Part shown: positions 1 through 6,161 of the stretch, piece after piece
Layout of the letters: every line of letters begins with the position of its first letter
Numbering within the stretch: the first letter of the stretch is position 1
Assembly: GCA_903832105.1 (NCBI GenBank)
Contig: CAILAO010000477.1
Coordinates: forward strand, 1 to 10,976
Origin: an uncultured Pseudomonadota bacterium
GTDB taxonomy: Bacteria; Bdellovibrionota_B; Oligoflexia; Oligoflexales; CAILAO01
Direction: 5' to 3'
DNA: 10,976 bases
The notes under the pieces: model-generated
Told to the model about the DNA's origin: nothing
Database searches by the model: none
The model's input: the letters and a program-made list of their open reading frames with translations, nothing else
Position numbers and translations under genes: made by a program

Positions 1-675
1 ACCTCGGCAGAAAACGCCGCCAAAGAATCCGGCAAAAAAGACAACATTTTTGATGTGCGTTTAGTGAACATTCTTAAAAACCTCGCCTTGGAAATAATTC
101 CAGCAAACGTTCCAGAGACATCACTCAAACTTTGTTCCATCGAGAAAATGTCAACCTATACCCCTCCGACAAATGCATTTGCAATCACTCATGGCTGGCA
201 TTCCGTAGGAGGCGGATTTTCGCTCGGACTTGACGTATCAAAAAAGACTGCCGCCTATATCATTCGAAAGATGAAGGGCGTGGAAGAAAAAGACCTCCAC
301 CCCGAAGTTTTGAACGACTCGCTTGGAGAAATGCTAAATCAAATTGAGAGTAACTTTAGACGCAGCTCTGAAAAGTACAGCTATAGCTATCCAAACGTTT
401 TTCATGGCAATTTTAGCAGTCTTCGCGAAATGACCATCCTGAATAAAAGCCAAGGATCATACGCCCGCTTAAACTTTGAACTCGATGGCTATCCACTCTC
501 CGCTATCTTGGGACTAGAATGGAGTCCAGCCGACGAAGTTTATGATCTCTTTGACTTTTTTATGACTACGCCCAAGCTTGAACTACGAAAAAATACACTT
601 CTCGAAGGCGTCACAGAACCATCGCAGGGCACCGCCTCTCCCCCTCAAGACGACCCCACGAAAAAGTCCGCATAA
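1..675 (+). CDS. CheX/CheC-like phosphatase-domain protein, 5' end missing
   Basis: The frame is open from base 1, so the gene begins outside the window. A GTG at 55 is the first possible start but has no Shine-Dalgarno sequence, and the 18 residues before it look like a charged Lys/Asn/Glu linker. The visible part resembles the CheX/CheC family, which dephosphorylates phospho-CheY in chemotaxis. Counting from the GTG, it shows a 'GGGFSLGLDVS' strand, a helix, then D88-x3-E92-x2-N95 (E and N codons at 328-339) followed by a Pro at 113, as in the family's D/S-x3-E-x2-N...P signature. The N-to-P spacing is 17 residues, a few shorter than I expect for CheX. The last 25 or so residues are Pro/Ser/Thr/Lys-rich and probably disordered. 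The missing N-terminus could carry another domain, for example a receiver. No chemotaxis genes adjoin it. The assignment rests on motif and fold pattern only. Confidence 0.5.
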   Translation, partial: TSAENAAKESGKKDNIFDVRLVNILKNLALEIIPANVPETSLKLCSIEKMSTYTPPTNAFAITHGWHSVGGGFSLGLDVSKKTAAYIIRKMKGVEEKDLHPEVLNDSLGEMLNQIESNFRRSSEKYSYSYPNVFHGNFSSLREMTILNKSQGSYARLNFELDGYPLSAILGLEWSPADEVYDLFDFFMTTPKLELRKNTLLEGVTEPSQGTASPPQDDPTKKSA

Positions 676-764
676 AAATTGCACACAAGATCCCGATTGA
701 GCAAGGAATTCGCAGCAGCAAAGCGTTCATGAATTCGTTTACATCCTAAAAATTTTTTGTTACC

Positions 765-793
765 TTGAACGTCCATTGTTAGTGTTCCATACT
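765..793 (+). promoter_or_regulatory. possible sigma70 promoter of gdhA
   Basis: TTGAAC (765-770) and CATACT (788-793) are separated by 17 bases and each matches 4 of 6 consensus positions. Transcription would begin near 800, leaving a leader of about 30 bases with AGGAGG inside it. The preceding A/T-rich stretch (about 748-760) could act as an UP element. This is inferred from sequence match only, and the match is moderate. Confidence 0.33.
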
Positions 794-828
794 TTTGCAT
801 TTGGGAAGCACCCATAGGAGGAAAAAGA

Positions 829-2169
829 ATGTCTAATGCAACCGAAATGTTCATGAAACATGTTACCACCAAGCACCCGAATCAACCTGAGTTCCATCAG
901 GCGGTACGGGAAGTCGTCGAAACGATCATGCCAATCGTTGAACAAAACCCAACCTACAAAAAAGCCAAGATTCTCGAGAGAATCGTAGAACCAGAGCGCA
1001 CCATTATATTCCGCGTTCCATGGCTTGATGACCGCGGCGAAGTTCAACTCAACACCGGCTACAGGGTTGAAATGAACAGCGCGATCGGTCCTTACAAGGG
1101 CGGTCTTCGCTTCCATCCAAGCGTGAACCTCAGCGTTCTTAAGTTTCTCGCATTTGAACAAGTCTTCAAAAACAGCCTCACCACGCTTCCTATGGGCGGC
1201 GGCAAAGGCGGTTCAGACTTCGATCCCAAAGGCAAATCAGATAATGAAGTCATGCGTTTCTGCCAATCATTTATGAATGAACTCTATCGCTATATCGGTG
1301 CCAACACTGACGTTCCAGCTGGTGATATCGGCGTCGGCGGCCGCGAAATTGGCTACCTATTTGGCCAATATAAGAAAATCACAAACGAGTTTACCGGCGT
1401 TCTCACCGGGAAAGGCCTTAGCTGGGGCGGATCTCTCGTTCGTCCAGAAGCAACTGGCTACGGTGCCACTTATTTCGCTCGCGAAATGCTCGCCACAAAA
1501 GGTGATAGCTTTAAAGGCAAGACAGTCACGGTATCTGGTTCAGGCAACGTGGCCCAATACACCGTGCAAAAAGTCACGCAACTCGGCGGCAAAGTCATTA
1601 CCCTTTCTGATTCTGACGGTACCATCGTTGATCATGATGGCATCAATGAAGAGAAACTGCACTTTGTCATGGATCTCAAAAACGTTCGCCGCGGCCGTAT
1701 CGTTGAGTACGTTTCGAAGTATCCGAAAGCCAAGTATCTCGAAGGTAAGCGTCCTTGGGGCGAGAAGTGCGACATTGCATTCCCAAGCGCCACACAAAAC
1801 GAAATCAACGCCGAAGATGCCAACACACTCGTTAAAAACGGTTGCTATTGCGTTTCTGAAGGCGCCAATATGCCATCAACCCCAGAAGCAGTTCATGTAT
1901 TCCTAGAGCACAAGATTCTCTACGGACCAGGCAAAGCTGCTAATGCCGGTGGCGTTTCCACATCCGGTCTCGAAATGGCCCAAAATGCTCTCCATATGAG
2001 CTGGACCAGAGAAGAAGTCGACAGCAAACTCGACGGCATCATGAAAGCCATCCATACCGCTTGCGTAAAGCACGGCAAAGACGGCAACTGGACCAACTAC
2101 GTTAAGGGCGCCAACATCGCTGGCTTTATCAAAGTCGCCGATGCCATGGTCGACCAAGGCGTTGTTTAA
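829..2169 (+). CDS. gdhA: NADP-type glutamate dehydrogenase
   Basis: Cytosolic enzyme (446 aa, normal for the small hexameric class) that reductively aminates 2-oxoglutarate with ammonium and NADPH to give glutamate. The N-terminal substrate domain keeps the three active-site lysines: K90 in 'GPYKGGLRFHPSVN', K114 in 'VFKN' and K126 in 'PMGGGKGGSDFDPKGKS'. The catalytic Asp is D166 in 'DVPAGDIGVGG'. The coenzyme domain has the Rossmann loop G237-S-G-N-V-A242 and a Ser-Asp-Ser-Asp stretch (260-263) after the second strand, like NADP-linked enzymes such as E. coli GdhA. The C-terminal 'GKAANAGGVSTSGLEMAQNA' and 'NIAGFIKVADAM' are also typical. The ATG at 829 follows a perfect AGGAGG (816-821) with 7 bases between, suggesting strong translation. 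The gene has its own likely promoter and a strong terminator, so it is probably monocistronic. The NADPH-producing pntAB follow. Confidence 0.97.
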   Translation: MSNATEMFMKHVTTKHPNQPEFHQAVREVVETIMPIVEQNPTYKKAKILERIVEPERTIIFRVPWLDDRGEVQLNTGYRVEMNSAIGPYKGGLRFHPSVNLSVLKFLAFEQVFKNSLTTLPMGGGKGGSDFDPKGKSDNEVMRFCQSFMNELYRYIGANTDVPAGDIGVGGREIGYLFGQYKKITNEFTGVLTGKGLSWGGSLVRPEATGYGATYFAREMLATKGDSFKGKTVTVSGSGNVAQYTVQKVTQLGGKVITLSDSDGTIVDHDGINEEKLHFVMDLKNVRRGRIVEYVSKYPKAKYLEGKRPWGEKCDIAFPSATQNEINAEDANTLVKNGCYCVSEGANMPSTPEAVHVFLEHKILYGPGKAANAGGVSTSGLEMAQNALHMSWTREEVDSKLDGIMKAIHTACVKHGKDGNWTNYVKGANIAGFIKVADAMVDQGVV

Positions 2170-2201
2170 GCAGAAAGCTGTATTTTTTAACAATACAATC
2201 T

Positions 2202-2235
2202 AAAAAAAGGCACGTCGTCGGACGTGCTTTTTTTT
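2202..2235 (+). terminator. Rho-independent terminator of gdhA
   Basis: Seven A residues precede the stem GCACGTC (2210-2216), loop GTCG, GACGTGC (2221-2227), then eight T residues (2228-2235). The 7-bp perfect stem is extended by a G-T pair and seven A-T pairs. It lies 33 bases after the gdhA stop and separates gdhA from pntAB. The A and T tracts on either side could also let it work on the opposite strand. Confidence 0.88.
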
Positions 2236-2277
2236 CCTTTCTTTTGTCTTTTATGCAAATTTCGCACTAATTTTTAA

Positions 2278-2320
2278 TTGACACCGAAGTTTAGCCCTGT
2301 AAACTTACACCCGCTATAAT
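2278..2320 (+). promoter_or_regulatory. pntAB promoter region, possibly two overlapping promoters
   Basis: A perfect TATAAT lies at 2315-2320. Its best upstream partner is TTAGCC (2291-2296) at 18 bases, a weak -35 box. A perfect TTGACA lies at 2278-2283, which is 31 bases from TATAAT and so cannot pair with it. It could pair with TAAACT (2300-2305) at 16 bases. Two staggered starts, near 2312 and 2327, would explain both consensus hexamers. The leader from the TATAAT promoter would be about 63 bases. The upstream stretch 2236-2277 is A/T-rich. I see no clear operator. Confidence 0.5.
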
Positions 2321-2389
2321 GTTTTTCTTACCTCATGTGGCGTTACATTTTGCGTCCTACTACTTTCTCATTAGGAAAGGCTATCCAAC

Positions 2390-3985
2390 ATGAAAATCGG
2401 TGTTCCAAAGGAAGTTCATGAAGGGGAACGGCGAGTTGCCTTGGCTCCAGAGCATGTCAAGGAACTCTTAAAACTGGGTTACTCTAAAATCTTTATCGAA
2501 TCAGGAGCAGGGGACCGCGCAAGCTTTTCGGACGATATGTTCCGTGAAGCTGGCGCTGAAATATGTTCCGATCCGAATAAAGTATGGAAGGAGTCGGATT
2601 TAGTTATTAAAATTCGTCCTCCAGAAATGAACCCCCAACTCAAAACGCATGAAGTCGATCTGCTTAAAACAGGCGGCGCCATGATCAGTTTTGTGTGGCC
2701 CTCCATTAATAAGGATTTGTTACCAAAATTGGCCGCTAAAAAGGTTGCCGTTCTCGCCATGGATATGGTGCCAAGAATTACTCGCGCCCAGAAGATGGAC
2801 GCTTTAAGTTCTATGGCAAACATCGCGGGATACCGAGCTGTTATTGAAGCTGCAACTCAATTTGGAAGCTTTTTTACAGGACAAATGACCGCCGCAGGCA
2901 AAATTGCCCCCGCTAAAGTCCTGGTTATCGGCGCTGGGGTCGCAGGGCTTTCTGCGCTCGGAGCGGCACGCAGTCTTGGCGCGATCGTAAGGGCATTCGA
3001 TACACGTCCAGAAGTTCGCGATCAAGTGAAAAGCATGGGCGCCGAATTCCTTGAAGTCAAGATCCAAGAAGACGGGGCCGGTGAAGGTGGTTATGCCAAA
3101 GTCATGAGTCCTGAATTCATCAAAGCTGAAATGGAACTTTTTGCGCAACAAGCAAAAGAAGTCGATATCATCATCACAACGGCCCTGATCCCGGGAAAGA
3201 AGGCCCCCACACTAATCACTGAAGAAATGGTGAAAAGTATGAAGCGCGGATCGGTCATCGTCGACCTTGCTTCCGAACAGGGTGGTAACTGCGAATTGAC
3301 ACAACCTGGCGTCGTCGCGGAGTTTCACGGTGTCAAGATTGTCGGTTTCACCGACCTTGCCAGCCGTCTTCCAACACAATCCAGTAAGCTCTATGGCACA
3401 AATGTTTGCCACCTTTTAAAACACATCAAAACAGAAAACAACTTATGGATTATCAACACCGAAGACGAAATTGTCAGAGGCTCTCTCGTCACTCACGATG
3501 GAGAAATCACATTCCCACCACCAAAACCAAAAGTAACAGCCGTTCCAAAACCAGCTCCCGCCAAAGCTGCTCCCCCACAGCAGAAGACCGCTTCCGGCGG
3601 ACATGGTAAACATGGTCATTCGGGCGGAGGTGAGAATAAGTTCTCGTGGAAGCTGGCCGCTCTGATGGTGGCAGGTGCCATTCTTATCGCCATTGTCGGT
3701 CACTTTGCACCGAGGGAATTCTTGTCGCACTTGACCGTATTTGTTCTTGCTTGTTTCATAGGCTACATGGTGATCTGGAATGTAACACCAGCTCTTCATA
3801 CTCCTCTTATGAGTGTCACCAACGCGATCAGCGGCATCATCGTCATCGGTGGTATGCTTCAAATCTCGGGACCGATCGATTCAGTTATGACCATTCTCGC
3901 AGCGCTCGCTGTTTTCCTTGCAACCATCAACGTTTCAGGTGGTTTCCTTGTGACACGGCGTATGCTGAAGATGTTTCGTAAGTGA
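2390..3985 (+). CDS. pntA: NAD(P) transhydrogenase subunit alpha
   Basis: Alpha subunit (531 aa) of the inner-membrane enzyme that drives hydride transfer from NADH to NADP+ with the proton gradient. Residues 1 to about 375 form the cytosolic NAD(H)-binding domain I. They include 'PKEVHEGERRVALAP' near the N-terminus, the R129/Q134/D137 loop that positions nicotinamide in this family, 'SSMANIAGYRAV', the Rossmann loop G181-A-G-V-A-G186, and an acidic D204 ending the second strand. A Pro/Ala/Lys-rich then Gly/His-rich linker (about 377-416, with 'GGHGKHGHSGGG') leads to hydrophobic membrane segments (about 418-525), ending in a basic tail. Having both domain I and the membrane part makes this the E. 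coli-type long alpha subunit, though slightly longer than E. coli's roughly 510 residues because of the linker. The ATG follows AGGAAAGG (2373-2380) at 9 bases. pntB begins 36 bases downstream. Confidence 0.96.
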   Translation: MKIGVPKEVHEGERRVALAPEHVKELLKLGYSKIFIESGAGDRASFSDDMFREAGAEICSDPNKVWKESDLVIKIRPPEMNPQLKTHEVDLLKTGGAMISFVWPSINKDLLPKLAAKKVAVLAMDMVPRITRAQKMDALSSMANIAGYRAVIEAATQFGSFFTGQMTAAGKIAPAKVLVIGAGVAGLSALGAARSLGAIVRAFDTRPEVRDQVKSMGAEFLEVKIQEDGAGEGGYAKVMSPEFIKAEMELFAQQAKEVDIIITTALIPGKKAPTLITEEMVKSMKRGSVIVDLASEQGGNCELTQPGVVAEFHGVKIVGFTDLASRLPTQSSKLYGTNVCHLLKHIKTENNLWIINTEDEIVRGSLVTHDGEITFPPPKPKVTAVPKPAPAKAAPPQQKTASGGHGKHGHSGGGENKFSWKLAALMVAGAILIAIVGHFAPREFLSHLTVFVLACFIGYMVIWNVTPALHTPLMSVTNAISGIIVIGGMLQISGPIDSVMTILAALAVFLATINVSGGFLVTRRMLKMFRK

Positions 3986-4021
3986 TGTGGTATCGATTCA
4001 CGCTATAAGGAGAAAAAAATT

Positions 4022-5428
4022 ATGTCATTCGGTTTATTGACGGTAGCTTATATTATCGCAGGTGTTTTATTCATTCTTAGTCTCGGTGGACTTTCGACTC
4101 AAGAGTCCGCTAAAAGAGGAAACTGGTACGGAATTCTAGGCATGGCGATCGCTATTATTGCGACAGCCTTAAGTTCTCAAGTAACGGGTTACGGCATTTT
4201 AGCCGCTTCTGTTCTTCCCGCTGCTCTTATTGGAGCTTTCGTTGCGGCTCGCGTTGCGATGACTGCAATGCCTCAACTCGTTGCCATGCTGCATAGTTTT
4301 GTCGGCATCGCGGCAGTCCTGGTCGGTTTTGTTAGCTTCATCGATCCCAACGCCAATCTCACAGGTGCTGCAAAAATTATCCATGAAGTCGAGATTTATA
4401 TAGGCGTCTTCATCGGTGCCATAACATTCACGGGATCAATCGTTGCGTTCGGCAAATTGCAAGGCGTCGTTCGCAGCAAACCTTTGCTGTTGCCAGGCCG
4501 TCACCTCATGAACATTCTTATGATGGCCGCTGTGATTTTCTTTGGTTGGATGTTCTTTGCAGCTCCAACTATGGATCAGGGTATTTTACCACTCATGATC
4601 ATGACGCTGATCGCCTTCGTCCTTGGCATCCATCTCGTTATGTCAATTGGCGGAGCTGACATGCCAGTCGTTGTTTCCATGCTTAACAGCTATTCTGGTT
4701 GGGCTGCGGCCGCAACGGGCTTTATGTTATCTAACGATCTACTGATCGTTACCGGTGCCCTTGTTGGAAGTAGCGGTGCCATCCTGAGTTACATCATGTG
4801 TAAAGCCATGGCGCGCTCCCTAATGAATGTGATCTTCGGCGGTTTCGGTGCTGCTCCCGCCCCAGGAAGCGCCTCCGCTAAGGCCGCCGCACCCGCAGGC
4901 GAAGTTCAGTCGATTACAGTGGACGAAACAGCCACCGTGCTAAAAGAAGCCCGCAGCGTCATCATCGTTCCAGGTTACGGCATGGCTGTTGCGCGCGCAC
5001 AGCACCCAATTTGGGAAATAGCGAATCTTCTCAAACAAAACGGCGCTAATGTCCGTTTTGCCATCCATCCGGTTGCTGGTCGTCTTCCCGGTCACATGAA
5101 CGTCCTTCTTGCAGAAGCCAACGTTCCTTATGATATCGTGCTTGAAATGGATGAGATCAACAAAGATTTCCCGGAAACAGATGTCGTGCTTATCGTTGGT
5201 GCCAACGATATCGTTAATCCAGGCGCTCTCGATGATCCCGCCAGTCCAATCTACGGCATGCCGGTTTTAGAAGTGTGGAAGTCGAAACTGACCATCGTTT
5301 CCAAACGAAGCATGGCCGCTGGATATGCTGGCGTCGATAATCCGCTGTTCTACAAAGAAAATACCAAAATGCTCTTTGGCGATGCGAAAGTCACCGTCGA
5401 TAATGTTCTCGCGCAGCTGAGGAGATAG
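4022..5428 (+). CDS. pntB: NAD(P) transhydrogenase subunit beta
   Basis: Beta subunit (468 aa, the usual length) that completes the transhydrogenase with PntA. Residues 1 to about 272 are membrane segments of domain II. They include H91 in 'AMLHSFVG' and N222 in 'SMLNSYSGWAAA', polar residues linked to proton passage in the E. coli enzyme. An Ala/Pro/Ser-rich linker (about 275-295) leads to the NADP(H)-binding domain III, with 'VPGYGMAVARAQH' (316-328), 'GRLPGHMNVLLAEA', 'VGANDIVNPGA' (392-402) and 'KRSMAAGYAGVDNPLF' (428-443). All expected motifs are intact. The start is ATG 4022, 9 bases after AAGGAG (4007-4012), in one operon with pntA. The next gene starts 40 bases downstream, with a hairpin between. 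The subunit pair should supply NADPH to biosynthesis, including the glutamate dehydrogenase just upstream. Confidence 0.97.
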   Translation: MSFGLLTVAYIIAGVLFILSLGGLSTQESAKRGNWYGILGMAIAIIATALSSQVTGYGILAASVLPAALIGAFVAARVAMTAMPQLVAMLHSFVGIAAVLVGFVSFIDPNANLTGAAKIIHEVEIYIGVFIGAITFTGSIVAFGKLQGVVRSKPLLLPGRHLMNILMMAAVIFFGWMFFAAPTMDQGILPLMIMTLIAFVLGIHLVMSIGGADMPVVVSMLNSYSGWAAAATGFMLSNDLLIVTGALVGSSGAILSYIMCKAMARSLMNVIFGGFGAAPAPGSASAKAAAPAGEVQSITVDETATVLKEARSVIIVPGYGMAVARAQHPIWEIANLLKQNGANVRFAIHPVAGRLPGHMNVLLAEANVPYDIVLEMDEINKDFPETDVVLIVGANDIVNPGALDDPASPIYGMPVLEVWKSKLTIVSKRSMAAGYAGVDNPLFYKENTKMLFGDAKVTVDNVLAQLRR

Positions 5429-5440
5429 ATCATTGAAAAT

Positions 5441-5460
5441 GGGGTCAAGGGATTGACCCC
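5441..5460. repeat. perfect hairpin with GGGA tetraloop between pntB and the methyltransferase gene
   Basis: GGGGTCAA (5441-5448) and TTGACCCC (5453-5460) are perfect inverted repeats around a GGGA loop, which fits the stable GNRA tetraloop pattern. No T tract follows on the + strand, so it is not a classical terminator. It begins 12 bases after the pntB stop and ends 8 bases before the next ATG. It could stabilise the pntAB mRNA 3' end, attenuate transcription, mask the following start, or be a REP-like palindrome. The only purine-rich ribosome-binding-like stretch near the next gene (AAGGGA, 5447-5452) is inside it. Confidence 0.6.
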
Positions 5461-5468
5461 TAAAAACC

Positions 5469-6161
5469 ATGAAAAAAAAACCCCCTTTAAAACTCCAAAC
5501 CACAACGCTCTGGGAATATCCTTCACAACACTACGGCAAGGACATGCAAGGTGATAAAGACTATAAAGGCGCGACGCCCTCTTATGTCATCTGGAACCTT
5601 CTTCAGCGTTATACGAGCGAGGGTGACATCGTCCTTGATCCTATGTGCGGCAGCGGTACGACAATCGACGTGTGTAAAGATCTTAAGCGAAAGGCTATGG
5701 GGTTTGATCTTGCGCCTTATCGTGACGATATCAAGCAAGCTGACGCACGTCATCTCCCCCTAAAAAAGGCTAGCGTTGATTTTGTTTTTGTTGATCCACC
5801 CTACTCGACTCATATTGACTATTCCGACGACTCCCGCTGCATCGGAAAGCTTAGTGCATCTGAACACGCCTACTACGATGCTATGGATCAAGTCATTGGT
5901 GAAATATTTCGCGTCTTAAAGGACGGTAGATACATGGCCCTATTTGTTTCCGACTCTTTTAGAAAAGGTCACCCTTTTCAAGCGATCGGATTTGGTCTTT
6001 TTAATTTGCTCACACGACGATTCAAATCGGTCGATATTGTGAGTGTTGTTCGTCATAACTACTCTCTTAAACTTTCGAACTGGCACCATGCTGCTGTCGA
6101 GGGCAATTTCTTTTTACGGGGCTTTAACTATCTTTTTATCATGAAAAAGGATGCCTCGTGA
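5469..6161 (+). CDS. small SAM-dependent methyltransferase, N6/N4 DNA methylase-like (DPPY motif)
   Basis: A 230-aa protein with the layout of amino-methyltransferases acting on DNA bases. It starts with 'LWEYPSQHYG', followed by a motif X-like 'TPSYVIWNLLQRY' (36-48), SAM-binding motif I D57-P-M-C-G-S-G-T-T65, an acidic D80, and catalytic motif IV D109-P-P-Y112 followed by 'STHIDYSDD'. The C-terminal 'NWHHAAVEGNFFLRGFNYLF' resembles ends of N4/N6 DNA methylase-like proteins. It is short and has no visible target-recognition domain, and no restriction endonuclease lies nearby, so it may be an orphan DNA methylase or an RNA or other amino-methylase. The ATG at 5469 has no well-placed ribosome binding site. 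It is kept because the conserved-looking N-terminal block lies before the next Met (M26). Nine A then five C residues follow the start. The stop overlaps the next gene's start. SAM-dependent methylase is near certain; the substrate is uncertain. Confidence 0.75.
   Translation: MKKKPPLKLQTTTLWEYPSQHYGKDMQGDKDYKGATPSYVIWNLLQRYTSEGDIVLDPMCGSGTTIDVCKDLKRKAMGFDLAPYRDDIKQADARHLPLKKASVDFVFVDPPYSTHIDYSDDSRCIGKLSASEHAYYDAMDQVIGEIFRVLKDGRYMALFVSDSFRKGHPFQAIGFGLFNLLTRRFKSVDIVSVVRHNYSLKLSNWHHAAVEGNFFLRGFNYLFIMKKDAS

Noticed and set aside
700..745. Two GAATTCG copies after the CheX-like gene as a terminator or attachment repeat
   Set aside because: GAATTC is self-complementary, the loop is long and poorly paired, and the nearest T run is too far away. 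Two copies of a 7-base word are easily chance.
760..1161. Open frame of 133 codons on the minus strand over the start of gdhA
   Set aside because: It overlaps a fully convincing gdhA, has no recognisable domain, and is best explained by the codon pattern of the real gene.
1277..1906. Long alternative + strand frame of 209 codons within gdhA
   Set aside because: It is fully nested in gdhA in another frame, shows no domain, and a Ser/Ala/Lys-rich composition typical of shadow frames.
3443..3862. Open frame of 139 codons on the minus strand inside pntA
   Set aside because: It is antisense to the linker and membrane part of pntA, with a composition (Trp/Gly/Phe-rich) that simply mirrors the linker codons.
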